This document shows, piece after piece, positions 34,851 through 45,600 of a stretch of 64,000 bases of DNA (within the stretch, counting starts at the first letter, position 1; each line of letters starts with the position of its first letter). Source of the stretch: UBA1181 sp045639525 (GTDB lineage Bacteria > Bacteroidota > Bacteroidia > Bacteroidales > Paludibacteraceae); the NCBI GenBank assembly GCA_045639525.1, contig JAZUDI010000028.1, forward strand, positions 1-64,000. Reading direction: 5' to 3'. The position numbers and the translations under genes are program-made. Below the pieces are notes generated by a model. The model saw only the letters and a program-made list of their open reading frames with translations. It did no database searches and had not been told where the DNA came from.

Positions 34851-35210
34851 TTATTTCTTCTTAGCTTGTGACGCCTTTTGCTTTTCACGCAACTTCTGCA
34901 AACGGAAATACTCCTCACTGTTATCACGAGCGATGGTCTTGATCACACGGATAGAATCAGCTTGTGGATCATACTTCTCAACGAACATAGTGTATTGGTA
35001 TCCCTTCTCGTAGAAGAAGTTTGTGAAATCGCCACAATATGTAGTCCACTCCGCATTGTCACGTCTTGCGTGTCCTTTACGAATTTGATAGCAATATTTT
35101 GATCCGTCCACAAGAATCTGATCTCCAGAGACCTTCATGAACTCACCTTCCTCAGAAAAAGCGAATGTAGCCGTAAAACCAGCCAACATTGTTAAAATTA
35201 ATTTCTTCAT
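34851..35210 (-). CDS. Small exported DUF4377-like protein
   Basis: 119 residues with a signal peptide MKKLILTMLAGFTATFAFS. The mature part has the pattern CYQIRKG...AEWTTYCGDFTNFFYEKGYQYTMFVE, which resembles DUF4377 ('W..... I.GF.YE.GY.Y.L.V'). Two cysteines could form a disulfide in the periplasm. The C-terminus is a Lys/Gln-rich helix (LQKLREKQKASQAKKK). It is probably periplasmic; no lipobox is seen. It is a single-gene transcript with its own consensus promoter (35235-35265) and terminator. The function of this domain is not established. Confidence 0.65.
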   Translation of the reverse strand: MKKLILTMLAGFTATFAFSEEGEFMKVSGDQILVDGSKYCYQIRKGHARRDNAEWTTYCGDFTNFFYEKGYQYTMFVEKYDPQADSIRVIKTIARDNSEEYFRLQKLREKQKASQAKKK

Positions 35211-35234
35211 GACTTAGACGTTTTAATTATGGGG

Positions 35235-35265
35235 CAAATTTAGCAATATTTTCAAAACTTGCAAA
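35235..35265 (-). promoter_or_regulatory. Consensus promoter of the DUF4377-like gene
   Basis: On the minus strand a TTTG -33 box (35262-35265) and TAAATTTG (35235-35242) are separated by 19 bases. The ATG at 35210 follows 24 bases after the -7 box. Confidence 0.75.
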
Positions 35266-35335
35266 TAAATAGAGGGGATTTCAAATCCGTCCTGGTATTT
35301 GTAATTTTGATGTTAGCGTAATTTTGGGGTCCCCG

Positions 35336-37462
35336 CTACTTATGCGTATTATTTCCTTCGAAATAGATCGGTTGGGAATACACCGCCGGGCACACCCTAT
35401 CGGAAGATATCGCCCTCACAATATACTTGTAAGTGGAACCAATCGCGATCTTCGTGTCCACATAGTAGAGTTGGGTTGGCTTCAATAGGGCGATGTCCAC
35501 CATTTGCCCGTCATCCTTTTTACGATAAATCACATATCTGCCGATAGCGTCCTTCGTGGCGATATCCCAGTCCAGTCGAATCTCCTTCTTGTCGTCGGTC
35601 ACCGTCAAGACAGCCTTGAGATTTCCTATACAACCAGGTTTCTCTCCCTTCGCGAGCATTCTGTCCGAATGTGATTGGGAGAGGTTTCCGGCCTCGTCGT
35701 AGACCGACATGAAGTATTGGACATACTGGCCAGGGAACGACTGCTCCTCCTCATATTTCGTTGGGAGCTTCTTTTTCTTCAGGTCGTAGGTCTTCACCAA
35801 ACGAACCATTCCCGTATCATCAATCTGGCGATACAGCTCCATGTGGTCCAAATCCGCACTAGGGGAATTCTCCCACTCCACAACCACGTTCTCCTTAGGT
35901 TGCTGCAGGAACTTGAACACGACAGGAGCCGGAGGAACCGTGTCTATCTTCACGAGCTTGACCGCTTCGGACCATTTCGAGCGGTTGTAGTTTCTGTCGA
36001 TAGCGTTCACGCGGTAGTAGGCCACATTCGTCAAAGTGTTCAAAGATAACGAGTCGACATATGAAGTAAACGGATAAATGGTGTCGGTGACGGTGTAATA
36101 GTCCATCTCATCCCCCGAGTTGGAGATGAACAACTGGTAACCGATGACATCGGATTCCGGATTGGCGTTCCAAGAGACGCTCACAGCGCCCGCGGAGTCC
36201 ATAACCGCCTTCAAGCCCGTAGGGGCCGTAGGAGGGATGGTATCAGAACGGAATGAGAGATAATAATAGGACTGCTTCTCCTCCCGCTTCGTCGGAGTGT
36301 CGTTCACACCGACCGCTATCACCGCGTAATACTGGGTTCGGTCGTATTTGACAGGAACCTTGTAACTGCGCTTATTCGCCGGAATCAAGTCGGCCGTCTC
36401 GTACGAGAATGTCTTGTAATCCGGTGTCCTGCTAATCTTGAATCCTTTGATCCTCTTCTCATACTTCTTATCGAAAGACCAACGGATCTCCTCAGACTTC
36501 TTTCCTACAATAACGGTGTCCACCGCAATCGGCAGTTTCTGGAAATTGAACTTCGGTTCACCCTTCACCACCTTGGAGTACGGTCCATAGAATCCAAAAG
36601 GAGAATAACCTGCCATACGGTAATAAAAGGTGCCTTCCTCATTCGGGAAAGTATCACGGAACACAGCCAAGTCGGAGAGCTCATCCTTGGTGTAAGCCTG
36701 TACGAACGGACGGCTCCTCAACGGCTCGAAGTGGACGCCGTCGGTACTGCGTTCAACATTGTATGCGGAATAGTAACCGGTGAACGGGGAGACCGACCAC
36801 TGGAAATGAGCGAACCTCTCCTCGAAATCGCCCTCGAAATCCTGAGGCACAGGCAATACCGTCTTTTGGGACATATCAACGTCCACGACAGAAACATTCA
36901 CCTTCTTGGCGTTCTCGTCGTCCGCGAAGATGACTCGGTACTGATAACGAGCGCCCTTGTCCACCTTCGTGTCGACATAAAGGAGCGCAGCGGCCTGGGC
37001 CACGGGCTTGTCGATATCGCACGAGAACAACGCCATCATGTATAGCAGAGCCTCCTCCAGTCCTGTCTCGCCCGGAACGGACTCCAGCTTCGACTCATAC
37101 GGATCGTCGGAGACGGCTTCGTCGGAAGCGGACCTATCCTGGGATGGATAGAGGATCTCCTTGACCGCGACCGCATTGGGATTAATCGCCTCAAGCACGG
37201 AGAAACGATCATCGGATGCCGGCCTCAAGACCGGCGACACATTTTCCCAAGAGGTCTTGCCGACATCTCTTCGCTGCACCAGATAACCCGACTTCACGCT
37301 TCGTTGGAACAAAGCCTCCGAACCCGGAGCCCATCTCAACGACACCGAATCACCATGGTTGAAACTCAACACAACAATGTCCTTCTCGTCAGCGGCCCAT
37401 CCATTTCCCCAAAGAGAGAGGACCGATACACAAAGGATAATAAATCTTCTTATGGTATTCAT
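35336..37462 (-). CDS. Exported fibronectin type III repeat protein
   Basis: 708 residues, signal peptide ending near NGWAA. About five FN3-like domains can be followed: from about residue 205 (ERFAHFQWSVSPFTGYYSAY), 315 (IRWSFDKKYEKRIKGFKISR), 410 (IPPTAPTGLKAVMDSAGAVS), 510 (TVPPAPVVFKFLQQ) and 610 (PGCIGNLKAVLTVTDDKKEI). Each has the Trp in strand B and the 'YY.V.A.D' end. No T9SS sorting tail or lipobox is seen; it ends FEGNNTHK, so it is perhaps periplasmic or bound to a partner. It is the last gene of the run headed by the TANFOR-like peptidase protein, separated from the 1109-residue protein gene by 109 bases holding a hairpin and a possible promoter. Confidence 0.8.
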   Translation of the reverse strand: MNTIRRFIILCVSVLSLWGNGWAADEKDIVVLSFNHGDSVSLRWAPGSEALFQRSVKSGYLVQRRDVGKTSWENVSPVLRPASDDRFSVLEAINPNAVAVKEILYPSQDRSASDEAVSDDPYESKLESVPGETGLEEALLYMMALFSCDIDKPVAQAAALLYVDTKVDKGARYQYRVIFADDENAKKVNVSVVDVDMSQKTVLPVPQDFEGDFEERFAHFQWSVSPFTGYYSAYNVERSTDGVHFEPLRSRPFVQAYTKDELSDLAVFRDTFPNEEGTFYYRMAGYSPFGFYGPYSKVVKGEPKFNFQKLPIAVDTVIVGKKSEEIRWSFDKKYEKRIKGFKISRTPDYKTFSYETADLIPANKRSYKVPVKYDRTQYYAVIAVGVNDTPTKREEKQSYYYLSFRSDTIPPTAPTGLKAVMDSAGAVSVSWNANPESDVIGYQLFISNSGDEMDYYTVTDTIYPFTSYVDSLSLNTLTNVAYYRVNAIDRNYNRSKWSEAVKLVKIDTVPPAPVVFKFLQQPKENVVVEWENSPSADLDHMELYRQIDDTGMVRLVKTYDLKKKKLPTKYEEEQSFPGQYVQYFMSVYDEAGNLSQSHSDRMLAKGEKPGCIGNLKAVLTVTDDKKEIRLDWDIATKDAIGRYVIYRKKDDGQMVDIALLKPTQLYYVDTKIAIGSTYKYIVRAISSDRVCPAVYSQPIYFEGNNTHK

Positions 37463-37503
37463 AACTACAGTATTGTCATATTCGCTGATCTACTAACACA
37501 GCA

Positions 37504-37511
37504 CAAAATTA
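37504..37511 (-). promoter_or_regulatory. Possible -7 box before the FN3 gene
   Basis: TAATTTTG on the minus strand matches TAnnTTTG and ends 41 bases before the ATG at 37462. No -33 TTTG is found at the right spacing. Confidence 0.4.
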
Positions 37512-37532
37512 CTAATAAATTCTCGGAAGCGC

Positions 37533-37563
37533 GGGACAGAGCACCCAAACGGAGCTCCGTCCC
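37533..37563 (-). terminator. GC-rich hairpin after the 1109-residue protein gene
   Basis: On the minus strand GGGACGGAGC pairs with GCTCTGTCCC (10 bp, one G-U pair) across an 11-base loop, just after the stop at 37572. No T-run follows (GCGCTTCCG), so it may protect the mRNA 3' end or weaken readthrough more than terminate. Confidence 0.5.
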
Positions 37564-37571
37564 CTACCTCA

Positions 37572-40500
37572 TTATTCCCAATCGCTCTCGTTGATCTCGC
37601 GACCACTTGAGTCGGTTGCCTTCTGATCCTCTATCACATCGAGGAACTCGCTACCGTCATAGAAGACGCCGTTATCCACACGTCCCGGATCACAAGGCGA
37701 TCCATGAGAGTACTTCGCATGGGCATGTCCCTTGAGCAGACCTCCCAAAATACGGTATTTAAAGGCAATGTTACCCTCGATAAATACAGGCTTAGGCACC
37801 TCTCCCCTCAGGTCTGCGGCGGCGGAGAACTCAACAACCTCGAACTTCTTCTTCCTGAACTTGATGCCGGCTCCAGCAGCCAAATATACATACACCTGCC
37901 CCTTAGCGCGGTATTTCGAGCCATCCGAACAAGGCACATTCTTACCCCTCACGATAAGCAGATCGGTACCGCCGAGGAACTCCAAATCCGCATACACGAA
38001 CTTGTTCAGGTGACAGTCCAAAGAGAGGGCGACACCAAAGGCGAAACCAGTTCCGTCCTTGAACATATCCGAGTGGTCGGAAGAGGTCGCCGTGGATTGC
38101 GTCACATTGAACAACGAGGAGATTCTCGGATCCAATGGAGGCAACATGGTAGGTATGCTATCGCCGAACATGAGGTATGTCTTCGCCTTAATCTTCTTCA
38201 CAAACGTCAGTCCGACCGGATTATCAGCCGTACCCACGTTGCAATACCAACTTCCCGGCTCCGCATGAAGATGTAAAGGAGCTTTACCCTTAATGATGCG
38301 TTCGATACTTGGTCCAGAATAAGCGGTCACGCCAAGATCGAATATGTCATGCTCGAAATCGTAGTTGATCTGCACAGTTCCACGCAGGAAGGACTCCTTG
38401 AATTGGCCACCGTCCCCGGACTTTCCAAGGATACCCATCATTCCATCCAGGAACAGGCGGCTCACACCTCCGGATGAACTGAACTCCATGCCCAATCGGA
38501 CCTTGGCGTCTATCAGATTGTCCTGCGCGCAATAGAAGCCAACACCACCCGTAAAGCCGAACTTAGTCGAAACATCCGGTATGACCTTATCCACCTTAAA
38601 CTCGGTGACATTGAACTTAGGTTTCACCTTGCTGTAAAGCGATAGGGAAACGGACTTCAGGAATACGGCAGGCGGGAAGAGGATGATTCCGGCAGGCATG
38701 TTGCAGTCACCCGACACATACCAGTACTTGTACTCATTCTTCAACTGACCTCCGGTTGCGAAATCATACTTGGTCCTTCCGAAATGAGCCCGTAATCCCG
38801 CAGAGATCTTAGGAATCTTCATTCCCAACTCGATAGCGCCACTAAATCCATCGCCATAAATATTATCGTCCTTATATCCATTAACTGAACCAGAAAGATG
38901 GAATGCGGAATAATCGATGTTGACGGCTATCGACTTCAACTCCAATCCGGTGATCTTCCAACCCGGCTTTTCCCCTTCATCCTTTATGGTTGAGACCAGT
39001 CCGAACTCTGCCTCCACCGAGGCTCCCTGCTTCTGGTCATCAGGAGAGTCCTTTCCGATCAAGGTCAGATAGATCTTAGGCTCCAGGATTGCCTTGTCTC
39101 CCCTTGAGGAGGCGCCCATGGACTTCAATCCAAACGGCAATCCGTGCAGACTAGGCACGTCCACACCGTTCAGGGAGAACTTGCCCGCGCTGAAGTGCGG
39201 AGACTCGGAGCTCAACTTCAGACCCTCAAACCGTAGTCCGTTGATGTTGACTAACTTGTTCTCCACATCCAGGCCTCCGTTCACAATGAGGGTGAATATG
39301 TTCTTGTACTTTGTCTCCGACTTATCCGTCGTATCGGTGAGATGCTGGTACTGGAACGATGTACCCTGACCCAAAGTCAATGTTGTCTTCTCGATGATAG
39401 GCAACTCATAGGTCATATCCTTCTTTATCTCCGTCTTGATGTCTATGTTCAGATGACCGTTGTTGTCCGAGTACATCTTACCCATAAGGTCTAGCTTCAA
39501 GGTATCGCGTCCACCTCCGCCGACTTTATCCTTAGTCAACGGATTAATCGTCACTGTACCGCTCAGACCACCGCCAGATACCTTTCCTCCCGAGAGACCG
39601 ATACTGATATCGGTGAATTTTGCTTCGATGGTTGAATTCTTCTTGTTTTCGGTGTCAATCTTTGTCTGGAACCATCCTGAAACACCCGTCTCGTCAATCA
39701 GCATATTGTAGGCGGCAGCGCCCTTGACTGGGAATTCCGGGAATTGTTGCGACAAATCAACAGAGAGCGTCTTGATGGCAAAACCTGTCCAGTAGGCTTC
39801 ATCCCCAGCGGCAAAAGGGGCTTTGTAGCCCTTAGGGAATTGGAAATTCTCCGCATTACGTTGGGTACTGAAATCGACCACCAACTGAGATGTCTCATAC
39901 ACCACATCCTCGGTCGCCTTTATCTTGAAAGGGTTTTCGAAACCAGCCTCAAACAACACATCGTTCAAGTCATGGAGATAGACGGCGAAATTAGCGTACA
40001 TGGTGGAATCGCCCGTCTTATCCGCATCGGCGCGGTAAAGGACACGGCTGTTGAACCTGATACGTCCCTTCAAGTACATCTCCTTGAATCCGTTACAGTC
40101 GATCTCCACATACGAAGTGTCGTGGAGCTCCAGATAAACCTTGTCCTTAGAGAGCGTGTAAGAGAGATAATGGTTATTGACAAAACGCTTGTCCGTGTCC
40201 AGTTTTATCTTAGCGTCACCGTTACCCATCAGGACAAGGTTCTCGCCACGGAATCCCAATGTGATAGGGTCATCGCACGCCGTGAACGGCAATGTCCAAT
40301 AGGCATGCGCGTCCAGGGAGACCGCACCGGTCTCATGATCCCTCAGATAGGTGACGGTATCCACGGACAACTCGAACTTCATATGGTCCGAGGAGATTCC
40401 GACAGGCATCGTATAAGCCAGATTGATCGCGTTCTTCGCGTCATTCAGCACCTGGGCGGTCTTACTCTCTAGGTTATCGAGGTGGGTCCTCATGTTCTTA

Positions 40501-40901
40501 GCGATCTCAGACTCGCCCTGAACCTTCGACTTCAGATCCTCTATCGTGCTCTTCAAACTGTTCAGGTCCATATTCTTCAGACCGTCCACATCCATCTTCT
40601 TAATTTCCTTAAGAGATTCACTCAGTTTGTCGAACGACTCGTTTACAGCATCACCGCCATCCCTCCAAATGTCCGAAGCATTCTCGGTAGCCTTGGTGAG
40701 GTCGTCCCTCATGGACTGGAGCTCCTCAATCACGGCATTGGTGGAGGTCTTCACTTTATTGATGTTGTCAGTGGCTATGTTCTTCGTGCTATTCACGATG
40801 CTTCCCGCCGCATGGAGTTGACCATGGGAGAGAAGAACCAAGGAGGCTAAAAGAACTGCCTTGAGCAACCGTCCGCTAAAATTTAATCCCGCTTTTTTCA
40901 T
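37572..40901 (-). CDS. 1109-residue exported protein with coiled-coil start and long beta-rich body
   Basis: Signal peptide to about residue 32 (LLSHGQLHAA). Residues 35-150 form a heptad-like coiled coil (MRDDLTKATENASDIW; LNSLKSTIEDLKSKVQ). The remaining 950 residues are almost all beta, with repeated short amphipathic strands and Gly-rich turns. A Gly-rich segment with the order YLMFGDSIPTMLPPLDPR, GTGFAFGVALSLD, YVYLAAGAGIKF and ILGGLLKGHAHAKY lies near the C-terminus; I recall similar endings in large unannotated Bacteroidota proteins but cannot name a domain. No T9SS tail is seen. It lies between the beta-barrel gene (11 bases upstream) and the FN3 gene. A role as a periplasmic or surface scaffold for the neighbouring exported proteins is inference only. 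Confidence 0.75.
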   Translation of the reverse strand: MKKAGLNFSGRLLKAVLLASLVLLSHGQLHAAGSIVNSTKNIATDNINKVKTSTNAVIEELQSMRDDLTKATENASDIWRDGGDAVNESFDKLSESLKEIKKMDVDGLKNMDLNSLKSTIEDLKSKVQGESEIAKNMRTHLDNLESKTAQVLNDAKNAINLAYTMPVGISSDHMKFELSVDTVTYLRDHETGAVSLDAHAYWTLPFTACDDPITLGFRGENLVLMGNGDAKIKLDTDKRFVNNHYLSYTLSKDKVYLELHDTSYVEIDCNGFKEMYLKGRIRFNSRVLYRADADKTGDSTMYANFAVYLHDLNDVLFEAGFENPFKIKATEDVVYETSQLVVDFSTQRNAENFQFPKGYKAPFAAGDEAYWTGFAIKTLSVDLSQQFPEFPVKGAAAYNMLIDETGVSGWFQTKIDTENKKNSTIEAKFTDISIGLSGGKVSGGGLSGTVTINPLTKDKVGGGGRDTLKLDLMGKMYSDNNGHLNIDIKTEIKKDMTYELPIIEKTTLTLGQGTSFQYQHLTDTTDKSETKYKNIFTLIVNGGLDVENKLVNINGLRFEGLKLSSESPHFSAGKFSLNGVDVPSLHGLPFGLKSMGASSRGDKAILEPKIYLTLIGKDSPDDQKQGASVEAEFGLVSTIKDEGEKPGWKITGLELKSIAVNIDYSAFHLSGSVNGYKDDNIYGDGFSGAIELGMKIPKISAGLRAHFGRTKYDFATGGQLKNEYKYWYVSGDCNMPAGIILFPPAVFLKSVSLSLYSKVKPKFNVTEFKVDKVIPDVSTKFGFTGGVGFYCAQDNLIDAKVRLGMEFSSSGGVSRLFLDGMMGILGKSGDGGQFKESFLRGTVQINYDFEHDIFDLGVTAYSGPSIERIIKGKAPLHLHAEPGSWYCNVGTADNPVGLTFVKKIKAKTYLMFGDSIPTMLPPLDPRISSLFNVTQSTATSSDHSDMFKDGTGFAFGVALSLDCHLNKFVYADLEFLGGTDLLIVRGKNVPCSDGSKYRAKGQVYVYLAAGAGIKFRKKKFEVVEFSAAADLRGEVPKPVFIEGNIAFKYRILGGLLKGHAHAKYSHGSPCDPGRVDNGVFYDGSEFLDVIEDQKATDSSGREINESDWE

Positions 40902-40912
40902 CGACTATTATG

Positions 40913-42643
40913 CTAAAAGTTGATACGATATGTCAAGTTTGTTAATGATTCGAATTTATTGTTTCCGGTCACCATCGCGCCCATGTACTTGGTAAATCCG
41001 CTATGGAACGAGAAAGAGTGTGTTGGAGCCTTCTTATTTTCCGGTTTGATGGCATAAGAGGCGTTTAAGCCCGAATTGATAAGGCCTCCGTTCTCCCTAT
41101 CCTTCACCACGTTACTGTTGTAGGAAACGGAGAGTCCAGTCGAAAGCTTTCCTTCGAAGAAACTCTTGTTGAGAGCCGCTCCCGGTCCAAAGTAGAGTGT
41201 ATTCGTCATTGTCGCCTTACAGTAGTTCACGTTAAAATACGCCGACCATCCCAAGGCGCTCTTCTCGAACTGTTGTGAGAAGTTCAAGGATCCGTTGTAA
41301 AAATCCGAAAAGGAGGTCAACTCATCCTCCGTCAGCATGTTGGCACACTGATATGATGTGGTCAACGATAGCATCTCCTTCACATCTTTGTCCTTTCCAA
41401 AATTGAAGGCGTTCATGAGCGACACGCATCTGGACACCTGGTAATAGTTAAGCGAATCCAGCGCATTCGTGTAGTACGGATAAGAGATAGGCTTTACCCT
41501 GGTATAGGTGTTGAAATTGGAGAAGTTCAGACTTGTCGTCCAGACCTTACCGGTATTGTACGATATGTTGGCGGAATAGACAATATGACGGGTATCTGTG
41601 GAACGGTCGTTATTCAAGTTATTGAATTGAAGACCGAAGTTACCCGACATGAACAATCTTCCCTTGAGCAACTTGACGTTAGGCGCTATCGTGATATTCT
41701 GTTCATCCTCGTTGAAGTAATAACCACCCAAAGACGAGTAGTAAGGGGAGATGCGCTCGTACTGTAGGGAGAGGCCCCAGACCTTGCCTTGGTATCCCAC
41801 CGATGCGTTGAAAGCGTCCGCCATACGCTCCGACTCCTTTTTACGGAAGATCTTGTTGATGAAGGTGGTGGTCACAACCGTATCCAACTGGTCGTTGAGC
41901 AAATTGCCGTTGTACACGGAAAGAGCGTATTCGACATGGACATTGAAGTATGTCAGGAACGTCTGCGTCACCGCTGCGGATATGGCCGTATTCTTCCTTG
42001 GCGCGATGAAGCACTCCGACGGAACGTATTCCTTCAGGGAGTTCTCCTTGTCCTCTCCATGGAAGAACGTCACCTCGTAGGAACCCGTTTTACCGTGATA
42101 CCCCACTTTTCCCGCATATCCCATCCGCTTATAGCACACGAAACCCGCGTTATCCTTCAACGGGTCATACTCGACCGCCTTGTTGAGACGACCGAACATA
42201 CCCGAAATTTCCCAGTTTCCGGGAGTCAACTCCACACCCACGCCATTGAAGTCATGGTCGGAAAGGGTATATTTTCCGAGCGACATGACATTGGTTCCTA
42301 ACAAGAGGTGAACCCACTTGTAACGGGGATCCAACTTGAAACGGTTGAAGGGTTGGGTATAACTTCTCTGCGTATTGCTCAATGAGAAGGAGAATGGCAT
42401 CGATATTCCCCAAAGGTTCATGTTAAGATTACCATTCAAGTAAAAGGCATAGGGATCTCGCTTCACGAGACTATCGCTTCCAGCGTAGAAATCGTTCGAA
42501 AACGACAATCCACCATTAGCCTTAAACCCCTTCTTGAAGCTAAAATCCTCCAAGTTTTGGGAAGTGGCGGTGATATCGGCGAAAGACGACATCACGGTAA
42601 ACATCACGATACTCAAGAGAGCTATACGTTTAATTCCTAACAT
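40913..42643 (-). CDS. Predicted outer-membrane beta-barrel protein
   Basis: 576 residues from the ATG at 42643 (a TTG at 42652 is also open). Signal peptide MLGIKRIALLSIVMFTVMSS, cut near SSFA. The mature protein consists of regularly spaced amphipathic strands with alternating aromatic residues (FYLNGNLNMNLWGISMPFSF; YSANISYNTGKVWTTSLNFS; GWSAYFNVNYCKATM) and ends SLTNLTYRINF. The terminal Phe with alternating hydrophobics is the usual BAM recognition signal. The N-terminal plug-like segment DFSFKKGFKANGGLSFSNDF precedes the first strand. About 14-18 strands could be placed. It does not look like PorV, SprA or SusC. It sits directly between the TANFOR-like protein and the 1109-residue protein, so it is a candidate translocation or anchoring partner. 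Confidence 0.8.
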   Translation of the reverse strand: MLGIKRIALLSIVMFTVMSSFADITATSQNLEDFSFKKGFKANGGLSFSNDFYAGSDSLVKRDPYAFYLNGNLNMNLWGISMPFSFSLSNTQRSYTQPFNRFKLDPRYKWVHLLLGTNVMSLGKYTLSDHDFNGVGVELTPGNWEISGMFGRLNKAVEYDPLKDNAGFVCYKRMGYAGKVGYHGKTGSYEVTFFHGEDKENSLKEYVPSECFIAPRKNTAISAAVTQTFLTYFNVHVEYALSVYNGNLLNDQLDTVVTTTFINKIFRKKESERMADAFNASVGYQGKVWGLSLQYERISPYYSSLGGYYFNEDEQNITIAPNVKLLKGRLFMSGNFGLQFNNLNNDRSTDTRHIVYSANISYNTGKVWTTSLNFSNFNTYTRVKPISYPYYTNALDSLNYYQVSRCVSLMNAFNFGKDKDVKEMLSLTTSYQCANMLTEDELTSFSDFYNGSLNFSQQFEKSALGWSAYFNVNYCKATMTNTLYFGPGAALNKSFFEGKLSTGLSVSYNSNVVKDRENGGLINSGLNASYAIKPENKKAPTHSFSFHSGFTKYMGAMVTGNNKFESLTNLTYRINF

Positions 42644-42693
42644 CACAAACAATATTTATATTGCAAAAATTCATTATTACATCTGACATTACA

Positions 42694-45600
42694 CTACTCA
42701 TTCCAATTAGGAATAGTTGTTTTAGGAACATTTTCATCTTCACTACAACGTTTAGCTCCATCATCATTATTAATTCTCAACGCTTCACCTTGCAATATCT
42801 TTGGATTTAGATACTGACCTCCTACGTCATATTTATTATAGGTTTCAGGATAACTCCTAGAAGCAGCCTTCTGCATTCGATTTAAGAATATAGAATGTAA
42901 ATTATCCAATTCATCATATTCAAACGCCAATTTCAAATACCAATAAACCTCATTGATTCCATACAAATTTTCGTTTGCTCCACCAAAATAATATTCTGCG
43001 CCATAGACATCATCATTTTTAGCGAACACAAATTGTCCCCGATTGTAATAGCTATAATCTTTTAATTGAGGGACACCACCTGATAACTTTTCCCAATATA
43101 GATATAACACATGCGTATAACAACTCAATGCGGTGCTTTGATCAGACGTAATCTTTTCGTATGTTCTTAATTTACCAAGATATTTACTAACAGAATCAGT
43201 CCTCTTCCTGCATGTCATATTAAACACCGAATCCCTATATACTGTTAATGTTTCATCCTCTCCCATTTTGTTAATGATATCTACATATTTATTTACAAGC
43301 ACATAACCAGACGGATTGCTATAATTACCATGGACACATGCCAAATTATAATTTTTCTTATCTACTTTAAGCAACCCTGTTTTAGAGTTCATACAATCCA
43401 TATATTTCTCTAAATAATCAGAACGCAATTCTTCAAGTGTACTACAATTTCCTATAGCATCAACATAGACTGATTCTTTTATGTCACATTCTTCAAGCAA
43501 AGGAATCAAATCATCAAGATATGCATTTCTTATCTTGTAATAATTGAATTTATTAGGATTGTCATCAATTTTAAACACATTCCCCTTTTGCGTGTATTCA
43601 CCCATATGCGCATAAACGTCCTTGAAATTGTCAATAGCTGTTTGTTTGCCCTTCTCAATTAATGGAGAAGATTTTACGAACGCAACATAAGAAAGAAGCG
43701 TGTAATATTTAATCATTTTACTATCGTCCTTTGCCATAACATAATTACGCACATATTCCTCTAGAGGTATCATTTTGTACTCACCTTCAACTTTAACCAA
43801 AACCCTCTTCACCACATTCTCATCCTTGGTGTCATCTCCCCAAAAATAGAATACCTTATTTTCATATTTCGGAGCAACTTCTTGATCAATTTGAGCCTTG
43901 TTATCTTTTATCACATACAAATTCTCGGCTCTCTCAGGACCACCGCATACTAAAGGCGAGGCGGTCGTGAATTTTCCATTTTCTCTTTTCCATCCGGAAC
44001 ACTTTGGAACCTCATTTACGAAAGAGAATTTCTCTTTTTCTCTTCTTTTCTGCGTTGCCTTTAAAACACTAACATCCTGACCAAAAGGATTCAACACATA
44101 CTTATCGCGTTTATCAGACGCATAGCACTCATCGTTCTGTAAAGGCTTAGGTCGAGGAACATCAGGACAATTAGTGTTTGCTGAATTCTGTGCAGAACAA
44201 TTGGACTCGACAAATAAGGAATAGAAACATGATTTTCCATTAACTTCGCATGGAAGATTCAACAATGAGTATGTTTCCTTAACCATTTTCTCATAACAAG
44301 TAACACCAGATCTCTGTTCCCTTATATCTGGCGGAATATTTAAGTTGACTACGGTAGCGTCTTGTAGTTCCGAACATGGGCATTCAGCACCAGTCTGTAC
44401 TTGTCTATCAGAATAAAACGGCACACATCTATAAACTTGTTTATCACCTTTTTTTCTTAAACAAATCTCTTCTCCTTCACATTGAGAAGATCCTATGTTA
44501 TCATTTAATTTTTTATTAATCTCTTCCAATTTTGAATCGCTCATGCATTCGGAATTTGCAACTAGAACGACTCTCTTTATAAATGAATCAGAATTTGGAT
44601 CAAAATTTGGATCAAAAGTGAATGCTTTACAAAGCACTTCTATGGTAGCCTCCTTTCCTCCAGTTGTTGACGAATGAAAAGATATTGCCACTTGAGGTTT
44701 TGGAGATTTATCGTCAATCTGCTGTTCTGGTCTATCAAAAATCTTACCAATCATCGAACAAAGAGCAGAAGAGACTCCCGCAATCTTCGAATCAACAATT
44801 TCCTTTGCCTTTGAAGGTTTGAACGAACTTTTATTTATTTCATCATTCATCTCTTTAGCAGTACCTGTCATATCACCAACAACCAAAAGGATTTTTTTCA
44901 CTTCCTCTTCTTTATCAGCAGCTTCCTCCAGTTTCTCATAAACGGGGCCAAACATGTCTTCAATCTCGCCACCAACAAGTTGTTCGCACATACACTTTAC
45001 AAAATCTTCTCCCGAATTATCCTTACATTCCTCTACTTTCTCAGCTATTTCTTTTAACGCATCAGCTGCTTTTTGTAATTGCTTGAATCCCTTGACACCT
45101 GTTTCGGCAGCCTCCTTTGCCAAATATCCTAGATATTCAAGACCATCAGAGAAATTTATATCTGTATCCATACCATATTCAACACTGCCTGTTGACTCAT
45201 TGTAGGTAACAGTAGCCTTCTCTGGTGCTTTATCAACAACATAACGCATAGTTCCCCTACCAACAATTTTAATTGCTGTCATCCAGTTAAAACTATCCTC
45301 GTCATCCTGCAACACACTCCACACGAACATCACAGAATCTTGCATAACTCTCCATTGGTATTGTGCCAAGAACACAGGATCTGATGAGTTGTAATCCATC
45401 AAGTTATCTGTAGATCCTTCTGTTAAACCTTCATAATCAAACGTGTGCTGGAATTTATACACACCATGTCCTATCTCATGCGCAATCAATCTGCCCAATC
45501 CACCTTTGACATTATCCTTGAATATGTATCCGACAGATTGACTACGAGGCATATCTCCCTCCACTGATTTTTTGTATTCTTCCTCCTCAGGTTGATTTAC

